A stretch of 6,687 nt of DNA, taken from contig PUNU01000115.1 of the NCBI GenBank assembly GCA_003551865.1, positions 1 through 6,687 on the forward strand. The letters are read 5' to 3'. This document shows positions 1 to 5,846 of the stretch, in pieces. Position numbers and translations under genes: made by a program. Below the pieces are notes generated by a model. That model worked only from the letters and a program-made list of their open reading frames with translations, was not told the DNA's origin and searched no databases. The DNA is from Syntrophomonadaceae bacterium. GTDB taxonomy: Bacteria; Bacillota_D; Dethiobacteria; DTU022. Position 1 is the first letter of the stretch. Every line of letters starts with the position of its first letter.

Positions 1-21
1 CGGTACCATAAAAGTTGGATT

Positions 22-117
22 TCAAAATGACCCCTTATAAACATAGTGTACATCGGCGTTTGCGGGATCGCTCAAAAAAGTCTTGCCAAAAATGTGCAGC
101 ACTTCAGGATTAAGGGC
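22..117 (-). pseudogene. Possible 3' remnant of a minus-strand gene (31 codons)
   Basis: On the minus strand an open stretch of 31 codons runs to a TGA at 24..22. The peptide ends in FLSDPANADVHYVYKGSF, which looks like normal protein, and the DNA here has balanced base composition, unlike the AT-rich DNA directly upstream of it. Reading further back in the same frame meets a TAG at 120..118 and then further stops, and there is no start codon with a ribosome binding site. I do not recognise the family. An open frame of this length arises by chance fairly often, so the main support is the protein-like composition and the abrupt change in base composition at its 5' edge. It could equally be non-coding. 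Confidence 0.25.
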
Positions 118-628
118 CTAAGCTTAATTTTAACAATTGATTCTTAGTTAAAGCTTAAATAAAAATGCCATTAAAATTAATCTTGATTACTTAAGTTAAG
201 GATTTTTATGTTTCTGAAACACCGAATCCAATAATATTCCTGTTTTTAATACTAATCATCATTACACAAGAGGTTTTGATAGAAAACTTGTAGTTTATTT
301 ACCATTATAAATGTGATAAAAAAATTTTTAATAGAGCAAAACTACATGGCTTTTACATAAATTATCAATGTTTCAATTGATTATGTCATATTGAGCGCAT
401 TTTTACAAAAGGCGAAGATAACCGTATAACAAAGATTATTATCAATATAAAGAGTTTTTAGGGGATAATACAGATCATAGTGCCTGACAATTGCTTAGAC
501 TGGACTGATCAGGCCAGATCTAAGTTTTTAAAAACCGAAATCACTTACTTAAAATAAATAGCAAGTGTGCAAACTATTAGCAGTGCCGCAACATATGAGC
601 CGAAATTTATGGATAGGCAAAACGGTTG
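118..628. other. AT-rich gene-free region
   Basis: This stretch of about 510 bases is visibly much richer in A and T than the genes that follow. All six frames are broken by frequent stops; the longest start-to-stop readings are trivial, for example eight codons from the ATG at 209. I see no tRNA, rRNA, CRISPR or insertion-sequence structure, and no terminal inverted repeats at its edges. The only marked structure is the hairpin at 494-529. AATTGAT occurs near 135, 375 and 638, which is expected by chance in such DNA. It could be decayed intergenic DNA, the edge of an old mobile element, or the site of an unrecognised small RNA. Confidence 0.6.
494..529 (+). terminator. Terminator-like hairpin with no gene before it
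   Basis: CTTAGACTGGACTGA (494-508) is followed directly by its near-perfect inverted copy (509-524). The arms differ by one mismatch (A504/G513) and one extra base (A518). The tip CTGATCAG can fold with a GATC loop, and TTTTT follows at 525-529. A long stem followed by a T run is the form of a plus-strand intrinsic terminator. No plus-strand gene is visible upstream, so it may end an unannotated transcript, or the palindrome may be a protein-binding site about 105 bases ahead of the CDF gene's -10 box. Confidence 0.45.
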
Positions 629-637
629 TGTTATAAT
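629..637 (+). promoter_or_regulatory. Extended -10 promoter of the CDF transporter gene
   Basis: TGTTATAAT is a perfect extended -10 element (TGnTATAAT), predicting a start near 644 and a leader of about 27 bases. The -35 region is poor (TGGATA at 610-615, spacing 16), which fits an extended -10 promoter that needs little -35 contact. No clear metal-regulator operator is visible around it. Confidence 0.55.
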
Positions 638-670
638 AATTGATAATTTAATAAGAACGGGTATTTATTC

Positions 671-1612
671 ATGAAAAATTATGCTGGCCGGCTGGCCGAA
701 AAAATAACCGAAAATCTTGACTTAAGGAATCCCTCAGAGAGAAGCCGGGTTGGAATGTTCGGAAGCTGGATCGGACTGGCAGGCAATATCTTTCTGACCC
801 TTTTAAAGCTGGTGTTCGGCCTGCTCACCAACAGCCTGGCCCTGATAGCCGATGCGGCCCACAGCGCCTCCGACATCTTTTCTTCGCTGGTGGTTTTAAT
901 CGGCTTCCACGTGGCCGGCAAAAAAGCGGACAGCGAGCACCCCCACGGGCACGGCCGGACCGAGTACCTGGTCGGTCTGATAATCGGGCTGATGCTTATC
1001 GGAGCCGGTGGAGCCTTCATTTACAGCGCTTACAATCGCCTGGCCGGTGATTTTTTTGCCAGCCCGTCCCTTGCCGCTATTACTGCAGTTATTGCCGCCA
1101 TTATCATCAAGGAATTTATGTATTATTTCTCCGCCCGGCTGGGCCGCTTAATCGATTCCGATACCCTGGAAGGCGATGCCTGGCATCACCGGAGCGACTC
1201 CCTTTCTTCCATCCTGGTTTTGGTGGCCCTGATCGGGGGATACTTTGGGCTCTATGCCCTCGATGCCTTCTTCGGAATTGCCATTGCCTTGTTCATTGCT
1301 TATACAGGTATAAAAATCCTCCGCAATTCTTGCAGCAGGCTTCTCGGCGCCGCCCCTGCGGATGAACTGCAAGAAGAAGTTGTCGACTGCGCCAGGGAAA
1401 TTGAGGGCGTGATCGATGCTCACCGCCTGGAAGTCCATGATTATGGATCCTGGAAGGTAATCACAATCCATATCGAAGTTAACGGCAACCTCAACCTTGA
1501 TGAAGCTCACGAGATCGCCCATAAGGTAGAAGAACATATCAGCAGCAGGTGCCACTGCAGCACTATCGTCCACCTCGATCCGGCCGAGGATTCGCCCGCG
1601 CCGGGAAAATAA
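671..1612 (+). CDS. Cation diffusion facilitator (CDF) family metal exporter
   Basis: This 313-residue protein has the full CDF layout, normal in length for the family. Six hydrophobic segments lie near 31-53, 57-78, 99-121, 134-153, 177-194 and 196-216, followed by a cytoplasmic domain from about 225. The transport site residues are visible: H64-x3-D68 in TM2 and H172-x3-D176 in TM5, the His/Asp pattern typical of zinc-type CDFs. The TM2-TM3 loop carries the usual HPHGHGR motif (90-96). In the tail, H251, H267, H280, H301 and D303 line up with the zinc-binding positions of E. coli YiiP (FieF). Family knowledge says such proteins form dimers and export Zn2+ (sometimes Fe2+, Cd2+ or Co2+) in exchange for protons at the cytoplasmic membrane; zinc is an inference here. 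The ATG has only a weak Shine-Dalgarno (GAACGGG, 655-661), but the N-terminus is of normal length. It is a single gene behind its own promoter and converges on the next gene. Confidence 0.92.
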   Translation: MKNYAGRLAEKITENLDLRNPSERSRVGMFGSWIGLAGNIFLTLLKLVFGLLTNSLALIADAAHSASDIFSSLVVLIGFHVAGKKADSEHPHGHGRTEYLVGLIIGLMLIGAGGAFIYSAYNRLAGDFFASPSLAAITAVIAAIIIKEFMYYFSARLGRLIDSDTLEGDAWHHRSDSLSSILVLVALIGGYFGLYALDAFFGIAIALFIAYTGIKILRNSCSRLLGAAPADELQEEVVDCAREIEGVIDAHRLEVHDYGSWKVITIHIEVNGNLNLDEAHEIAHKVEEHISSRCHCSTIVHLDPAEDSPAPGK

Positions 1613-1654
1613 AGTGCTCCTGCCTGTCCAGGATAATCCTAACGGGCCATAATG

Positions 1655-1700
1655 AGCAGGGCAACCCTGCTATGACAGAAACAATTACCAGGCCCGGTAA
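1655..1700. repeat. Two small hairpins downstream of the CDF gene
   Basis: AGCAGGG-CAA-CCCTGCT (1655-1671) is a perfect 7-bp hairpin with a 3-base loop. TTACC-AGGCCC-GGTAA (1685-1700) is a 5-bp hairpin. Neither is followed by a T run on the plus strand, so they are not textbook terminators, but as the only strong structures just after the CDF stop they may protect or end its mRNA. They belong to a spacer between convergent genes that contains no coding sequence. Confidence 0.35.
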
Positions 1701-1726
1701 CAATAAAAGGCCGCTCCCGGCGGCCT
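1701..1726 (-). terminator. Intrinsic terminator of the glutaredoxin-like gene
   Basis: Read on the minus strand, AGGCCGC (1726..1720) and GCGGCCT (1714..1708) form a perfect 7-bp GC-rich stem around a 5-base loop. It is followed by TTTTATTG (1708..1701). It lies 14 bases after the stop of the minus-strand gene. On the plus strand the bases after the stem are AAACTTT, so it should act mainly on the minus-strand transcript. Confidence 0.75.
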
Positions 1727-1740
1727 AAACTTTAAATCCC

Positions 1741-1950
1741 TCAGCCCCCACCGCCAAAGCCGATACTCTGCACAACGCCGTCTTCAACAACTACGGGGAC
1801 CTTGTCAGCCTTTAACTCCTGGCGGGCTCGTTTCAAAGCTTCCCGGTCCGCGCTGACATTGTAAAGTTTATAATCCACACCCTTCTTTTTGAGCACTTCA
1901 ACCTGTTCTTCGCAGTACGGGCAACCGTCCTTGACATAAACCTCGAGCAT
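1741..1950 (-). CDS. Short glutaredoxin-like thiol-disulfide protein (CPYC)
   Basis: This 69-residue protein has the start of a thioredoxin fold: strand MLEVYVKDG, then the redox motif C10-P-Y-C13 at the head of a helix, a second strand near 27-31 (YKLYN), and KVPVVVEDG (50-58) with the cis-proline expected before the third strand. It ends SIGFGGGG. Glutaredoxins are usually about 80 residues or more, with a GG motif followed by a last helix; here the protein stops at the glycines, so that helix is missing. The likely role is cytoplasmic dithiol reduction. Many Clostridia lack glutathione, so the electron donor is unknown and may be a thioredoxin reductase. I chose the ATG at 1950 because GGAGGT (1962..1957) is 6 bases before it; the in-frame GTG at 1953 is only 3 bases from that site and would add one residue. 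The gene has its own promoter and terminator and diverges from nadE. Confidence 0.85.
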   Translation of the reverse strand: MLEVYVKDGCPYCEEQVEVLKKKGVDYKLYNVSADREALKRARQELKADKVPVVVEDGVVQSIGFGGGG

Positions 1951-1982
1951 CACAGCACCTCCGTGATGATTATTTCAGTTTT

Positions 1983-2011
1983 ATTATAGTTGCCGGGCCC
2001 GGTCCTGGCAA
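1983..2011 (-). promoter_or_regulatory. Sigma-A promoter of the glutaredoxin-like gene
   Basis: On the minus strand TTGCCA (2011..2006) and TATAAT (1988..1983) are separated by exactly 17 bases, a near-consensus housekeeping promoter. The predicted start near 1976 gives a leader of about 25 bases. The spacer contains a perfect 10-base palindrome, CCGGGCCCGG (1993-2002), which could be an operator or simply GC-rich DNA. Confidence 0.7.
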
Positions 2012-2024
2012 GGGATGCAGGCTG

Positions 2025-2043
2025 CGCCTTGACTTTCAAGGCG
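2025..2043. promoter_or_regulatory. Perfect inverted repeat on the nadE -35 box (candidate operator)
   Basis: CGCCTTGA-CTT-TCAAGGCG is a perfect 8+3+8 inverted repeat that covers the nadE -35 hexamer (2029-2034). A third half-site, CTTGA (2046-2050), lies in the promoter spacer and pairs with TCAAG (2036-2040) across 5 bases. Its size and place are typical of an operator for a dimeric repressor. The regulator is unknown: I cannot match it with confidence to a remembered NiaR or NrtR site. Confidence 0.45.
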
Positions 2044-2057
2044 GGCTTGATTATAAT
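2029..2057 (+). promoter_or_regulatory. Sigma-A promoter of nadE
   Basis: TTGACT (2029-2034) and TATAAT (2052-2057) are separated by exactly 17 bases, matching the housekeeping consensus in 11 of 12 positions. The predicted start near 2064 gives an unusually long leader of about 85 bases that contains the hairpin at 2094-2133. Its -35 box lies 17 bases from the -35 box of the divergent glutaredoxin-like gene. Confidence 0.75.
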
Positions 2058-2093
2058 TTCAGCCAGAACTGACTGGCACCTTAAACGGGAAAA

Positions 2094-2133
2094 AGCTCAC
2101 GGGAATGCAACTTTCCCCGTGAGTTAATTTTTT
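2094..2133 (+). terminator. Terminator-like hairpin in the nadE leader (candidate attenuator)
   Basis: CTCACGGG (2096-2103) pairs perfectly with CCCGTGAG (2116-2123), extended by a G-T and an A-T pair, and six T bases follow at 2128-2133. It lies between the nadE promoter and the nadE ribosome binding site, so it could stop transcription before the gene. ACGGGAA occurs twice (2085-2091 and 2099-2105), so the first copy can compete for the C-rich strand 2112-2120 as an anti-terminator. That C-rich strand could also pair with the ribosome binding site at 2135-2141. The folding is by eye only. Confidence 0.5.
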
Positions 2134-2149
2134 AGGGGAGGAATTTAAA

Positions 2150-3799
2150 TTGCGGATTGCCCTGGCCCAGCTTAATCCAACTATCGGAGCCCTGGAGCAG
2201 AACCTGGAAAAAGTAAAAAGATACTATCAAAAAGGGGTGGATAGGAAAGCCGACCTGGTGGCATTCACCGAACTTTCCCTACCCGGCTACCCTCCCAGGG
2301 ACTTGCTCAATTACAAGGGGTTTTTAGACAAAGAAAGATCATTAATTACCGGCGAACTGATGCCTTTGACCGCTAAAACCGGGATCCCGATCCTGATCGG
2401 AGCCAATCACCGCCAGGGGATCCGGCTTTATAACGCAGCCCTGCTTTTGGAAAATGGCAGGATCAAATCGACCCAGCTAAAAACCCTGCTTCCATATTTC
2501 GACGTTTTTGACGAGACCAGGTACTATACCCGCTGCCTGGATCGTAAGATTGAAATGCTCGGAGGCCTGCCGGTGGCCGTTACCGTCTGCGAGGATATCT
2601 GGAACGATATGGACTATTTCAGCGAACCGCTTTATGACATCGATCCGCTGGAAGGGCTTTTCGCCCAGGGGGCCCGCCTGCTTATCAATCTCTCCGCCTC
2701 CCCTTACCATTACGGCAAACACGCCCTGCGGGAAAATATGCTTTCCTACATGGCCCAAAAATATGAAACCGGGGTTATTTACCTGAACCAGGTCGGAGCA
2801 AACGACGAGCTAATTTTTGACGGCTCCAGCCTTGTCTTTAACAATCGCGGGGAACTGCTCTACCGGGCGCCGGCCGGTCAAGAAGAACTGTTCGTAGTAG
2901 AAACAGAAGACCTCTTCAAACCGAGCCCCCAACCCCTTTCCCCTGCCAGCGACGATATCGGCACCATAAGCCAAATCCTGCAATTGGGCACCAGGGATTA
3001 CCTGGCCAAAACAGGTTTCAAAAAAGTGGTTCTCGGTTTAAGCGGGGGGATAGACTCCGCCGTTGTCGCCACCCTGGCTGCAGAAAGCCTGGGTCCGGAA
3101 AACGTCCTCGGCGTAATCATGCCCTCACCGTATTCCACCAGGCATAGCATTGAAGATGCCGTGGATCTCGCAGAAAACCTGGGCCTCAATTACCGCACTA
3201 TCGAGATCGAGCGGCCTTTTGACACCTTTGTCAATTTACTGAACGAAGGTGAAACCCCCAAAATGGACCTGGCCGAAGAAAACCTGCAGGCCCGCCTGAG
3301 GGGGTTAATATTGATGCAGATATCAAACCGGGAAGGGTACCTGGTCCTGGTTACCGGGAATAAATCGGAGCTGGCGGTAGGCTACAGCACCCTTTATGGC
3401 GATATGGCCGGCGGCCTGGCCGTGCTTGCCGATGTCCGCAAGATGACGGTCTACGAACTGGCCCATCATTTTAATGATTTGCACGGAAAAGAGATTATCC
3501 CCGAAAGGATTATAACCAAAGCTCCTTCTGCTGAACTAAGGCCGGATCAAAAGGATGAAGATTCATTGCCCCCGTACAGGATCCTCGATCCAATCCTGGA
3601 ATTCTACCTGGAAAAAAACTACTCCCCTTCGGAGCTGATCGCAGCGGGCTTTGACGAAGATACGGTTAAGCAGGTGGTCAAACTGGTCGATACTTCGGAA
3701 TACAAAAGGCGCCAGGCCGCAACAGGCCTGCGTATTTCTCCTTACGCTTTCGGGGCCGGCAGGCGGATGCCAATAGCCCGGGGATTTGATCACTATTAA
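2150..3799 (+). CDS. nadE: Glutamine-dependent NAD+ synthetase
   Basis: The 549-residue protein makes NAD+ from deamido-NAD (nicotinic acid adenine dinucleotide), ATP and glutamine, the last step of NAD synthesis, in the cytoplasm. Residues 1 to about 250 form a nitrilase-type glutaminase domain with the triad E41 (FTELSLPGYPPRD), K111 (LKTLLPYF) and C147 (VTVCEDIW), which releases ammonia. Residues about 270-549 form the synthetase domain: the ATP-pyrophosphatase loop SGGIDS (298-303), TGNKSE (402-407), GYSTLYGD (411-418), and the family motif around PSAELRPDQKDEDSLPPY (459-476). No key residue is missing and the length fits the two-domain bacterial form. The start is TTG, with AGGGGAGG (2134-2141) 8 bases ahead; the MRIALAQLNPTIG beginning is typical of the family. 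It has its own promoter, with a candidate operator and leader hairpin. A separate probable promoter follows in the 79-base gap to mnmG, so cotranscription is possible but not required. Confidence 0.96.
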   Translation: MRIALAQLNPTIGALEQNLEKVKRYYQKGVDRKADLVAFTELSLPGYPPRDLLNYKGFLDKERSLITGELMPLTAKTGIPILIGANHRQGIRLYNAALLLENGRIKSTQLKTLLPYFDVFDETRYYTRCLDRKIEMLGGLPVAVTVCEDIWNDMDYFSEPLYDIDPLEGLFAQGARLLINLSASPYHYGKHALRENMLSYMAQKYETGVIYLNQVGANDELIFDGSSLVFNNRGELLYRAPAGQEELFVVETEDLFKPSPQPLSPASDDIGTISQILQLGTRDYLAKTGFKKVVLGLSGGIDSAVVATLAAESLGPENVLGVIMPSPYSTRHSIEDAVDLAENLGLNYRTIEIERPFDTFVNLLNEGETPKMDLAEENLQARLRGLILMQISNREGYLVLVTGNKSELAVGYSTLYGDMAGGLAVLADVRKMTVYELAHHFNDLHGKEIIPERIITKAPSAELRPDQKDEDSLPPYRILDPILEFYLEKNYSPSELIAAGFDEDTVKQVVKLVDTSEYKRRQAATGLRISPYAFGAGRRMPIARGFDHY

Positions 3800-3824
3800 A
3801 ACAGGGCCTGTTTTGTTGTATAAT
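3796..3824 (+). promoter_or_regulatory. Probable promoter of mnmG
   Basis: TATAAT (3819-3824) is a perfect -10 box. The hexamer 17 bases ahead is TTAAAA (3796-3801), a 4 of 6 match to the -35 consensus, and it overlaps the nadE stop codon. The predicted start near 3831 leaves a leader of about 48 bases. The spacer holds a palindrome. Confidence 0.45.
3798..3814. repeat. Perfect 17-base palindrome at the nadE stop
   Basis: AAAACAGGGCCTGTTTT has 8-base arms around one central G. It starts in the nadE stop codon and fills most of the spacer of the probable mnmG promoter. As DNA it looks like an operator. As RNA it would be a short hairpin (7 bp, GGC loop) ending in TTTT, at best a weak terminator for nadE. 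Confidence 0.4.
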
Positions 3825-3878
3825 TAATCCGCCATACATGGAAAGCATTCAAACAAGGGACAGGTGATAGATTAATAA

Positions 3879-5846
3879 ATGGCCGGCGAGACTATAAATT
3901 ATAAACCTGGAGACTCCAACCCGGCGCGGGGCTACGATGTGATAGTCATCGGCGCCGGCCATGCCGGATGTGAAGCGGCCCTGGCCACCTCCAGGCTTGG
4001 CTGCAGGACCCTGCTCCTGTCGCTAAACCTGGACATGGTCGCCTTTATGGCCTGCAACCCTTCGCTTGGCGGACCGGGCAAAGGCCACCTGGTGCGGGAG
4101 ATAGACGCCCTGGGGGGGGAAATGTCTCGTGTGGCCGACAAGAACATTTTACAGGTGCGTATGCTCAATACCGGCAAGGGCCCGGCCGTGCAGGCCCTGA
4201 GGGCCCAGATCAACAAGTGGGGCTACCAGCGTTCGATGCGCATTACCCTGGAAAATGAACCCAACCTGGCCTTAAGGGAAGACATGGCTGAAGAAATAAA
4301 AATTGAAAAGGGGCGGATAACCGGCATAACAGGGCGCAGTGGCGCTTATTATCCAGCCCGGGCCGTAATTGTCTGCAGCGGGGTCTACCTTGGAGCCCAA
4401 CTTTTCTTGGGCGATCTCCATTTTGCCGCCGCGCCGGGCAGCCTCACTCCTTCCTACAACCTGGCAAAAAGCCTCCAGGAACTCGGTATCACCCTGGATC
4501 GTTTTAAAACCGGCACCCCGCCAAGGGTTTACCGGCGCAGTATCGATTTTTCCGCCCTGGAGCCGGTCTACGGGGATCCCGAAGCCCCCGGTTTTTCTAT
4601 CGGGAGCAAAAACACCCCGGCCGAACAGATCCCCTGCTGGATGACCCATACCAACCCGGACACCCATGAAGTAATTCGCAACAATTTCGATCAGGCCCCG
4701 ATCTACAGCGGACTGATTAAAGGAGCGGGGCCCCGTTACTGCCCTTCTATCGAAGATAAAGTTGTCCGCTTCGCCGATCGCGATCGCCACCCCATCTTTA
4801 TCGAGCCTGAAGGGCCGGATATAGATGAGATGTACCTGCAGGGCATATCCACCGGCCTGCCGCCTGATGTCCAGGAAGCATTTCTGCGCACCATCAAGGG
4901 CCTGGAAAAAGTTGAAATCATGCGCCCGGCATTTGCCATCGAATACGATTTCGCCCCGCCTACCCAGCTTAAGAATTCGCTGGAAACCAGGGCCGTGGAG
5001 GGACTCTTTTTGGCCGGCCAGATAAACGGGACCACCGGTTATGAAGAAGCAGCCGTCCAGGGCTTGATGGCCGGGATCAACACCGCCCTCAAACTAAAAA
5101 ATCAAGGTCCCCTGGTCCTGAAAAGAAACGAGGCCTACATCGGGGTAATGATCGACGACCTGGTTACCAGGGGGGCGCAAGAACCATACCGGATTTTCAC
5201 TTCCCGCGGCGAATACCGGCTATTACTGCGCCAGGACAATGCCGACCTGCGCTTAACGGAGAAAAGCCGATCCATCGGCCTGGTTGACGAAGAACGCTAT
5301 AAGCTTCACCTGGAGAAAAAAGTTTTTATAGAAACTGAACTGGCCAGGCTGGAAAAAACCAGGCACAATCCCGGCAGCGAGATCGAAACCTTCCTGGCCG
5401 CTTACAATTCAGCCGCCCCCAGGCAGCCGGTTACAGCCCTCGAACTAATCAAGCGCCCGGAAATCAGCTACCCGGCCTACCTGAAATGGGAGAATAATAT
5501 CCTCCCAGAACTACCGCCGGGGACAATCAGGGAACTGGAAAACCAGATCAAGTATGCCGGCTATATCGCCAAACAAGGATTAATGGTTGAAAAAACAGCC
5601 CGGATGCATGATAAAAGGATCCCCGAAGATTTCGATTATCAAAAAGCCAAAAATTTATCCAGCGAAGCCCGCCAGAAACTGGAACAGATCCGCCCCGAAA
5701 CCATCGGCCAGGCCAGCCGAATGGAAGGGGTTACCCCGGCCGACCTATCAGTGCTTCTCCTCTATTTGGAACGCCCGGAAATATTAAAAAGTACGCGTAA
5801 AGACAATTCGAATAACACAGGTAAAGGGGCGGATGGTTATGAGTGA
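3879..5846 (+). CDS. mnmG: tRNA U34 5-carboxymethylaminomethyl modification enzyme MnmG (GidA)
   Basis: The 655-residue FAD protein works with the GTPase MnmE to add a carboxymethylaminomethyl (or aminomethyl) group to the wobble uridine U34 of tRNAs reading split codon boxes. The FAD-binding Rossmann motif VIGAGHAGCEAA is at 23-34. The two conserved cysteines lie in MACNPSLGG (C59) and RYCPSIEDK (C288), the latter inside the first GidA signature. The second signature, AGQINGTTGYEEA, is at 379-391. The C-terminal tRNA/MnmE-binding region has IKYAGYIAKQ (557-566) and IPEDFDY (581-587). The protein is slightly longer than the usual 620-630 residues because of about 15 extra N-terminal residues and a polar tail after about 632. 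The ATG is preceded by AGGTGAT (3862-3868) at a long 10-base spacing; no other in-frame start precedes the Rossmann motif. In many Firmicutes mnmG sits between mnmE and rsmG. Neither is adjacent here: nadE is upstream and a radical SAM gene overlaps downstream. Confidence 0.97.
   Translation: MAGETINYKPGDSNPARGYDVIVIGAGHAGCEAALATSRLGCRTLLLSLNLDMVAFMACNPSLGGPGKGHLVREIDALGGEMSRVADKNILQVRMLNTGKGPAVQALRAQINKWGYQRSMRITLENEPNLALREDMAEEIKIEKGRITGITGRSGAYYPARAVIVCSGVYLGAQLFLGDLHFAAAPGSLTPSYNLAKSLQELGITLDRFKTGTPPRVYRRSIDFSALEPVYGDPEAPGFSIGSKNTPAEQIPCWMTHTNPDTHEVIRNNFDQAPIYSGLIKGAGPRYCPSIEDKVVRFADRDRHPIFIEPEGPDIDEMYLQGISTGLPPDVQEAFLRTIKGLEKVEIMRPAFAIEYDFAPPTQLKNSLETRAVEGLFLAGQINGTTGYEEAAVQGLMAGINTALKLKNQGPLVLKRNEAYIGVMIDDLVTRGAQEPYRIFTSRGEYRLLLRQDNADLRLTEKSRSIGLVDEERYKLHLEKKVFIETELARLEKTRHNPGSEIETFLAAYNSAAPRQPVTALELIKRPEISYPAYLKWENNILPELPPGTIRELENQIKYAGYIAKQGLMVEKTARMHDKRIPEDFDYQKAKNLSSEARQKLEQIRPETIGQASRMEGVTPADLSVLLLYLERPEILKSTRKDNSNNTGKGADGYE

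Noticed and set aside
28..114. Plus-strand 28-codon frame from the ATG at 28
   Set aside because: It has no ribosome binding site, a basic low-information peptide, and lies opposite the more protein-like minus-strand frame.
120..157. AAGCTTAA repeated at 120-127 and 150-157 as a direct repeat or attachment site
   Set aside because: An 8-base repeat of A/T-rich sequence in an AT-rich tract is expected by chance, and nothing mobile lies beside it.
289..346. Inverted repeat TGTAGTTT / AAACTACA with a 42-base gap
   Set aside because: The arms are short, the loop is long, the surrounding DNA is AT-rich, and there is no T run or neighbouring gene to give it a role.
1148..1573. Minus-strand open frame inside the CDF gene (141 codons)
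   Set aside because: It is antisense to the conserved transporter, with no ribosome binding site or recognisable domain.
1681..1745. Frameshift at the G run near the end of the glutaredoxin-like gene extending the protein
   Set aside because: Alternative frames give non-family sequence and run into the terminator stem within a few codons. The annotated stop fits the terminator position.
2105..2122. Five-codon reading frame (ATG CAA CTT TCC CCG TGA) in the nadE leader as a leader peptide
   Set aside because: The ATG lies in the loop of the terminator-like hairpin and the nearest GGGA is only one base away, so there is no workable ribosome binding site. The codons carry no regulatory run.
4272..4790. 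Long minus-strand open frame inside mnmG (172 codons)
   Set aside because: It lies wholly inside a clearly conserved gene on the other strand, resembles no protein family I know, and is explained by the GC-rich codon use of mnmG.
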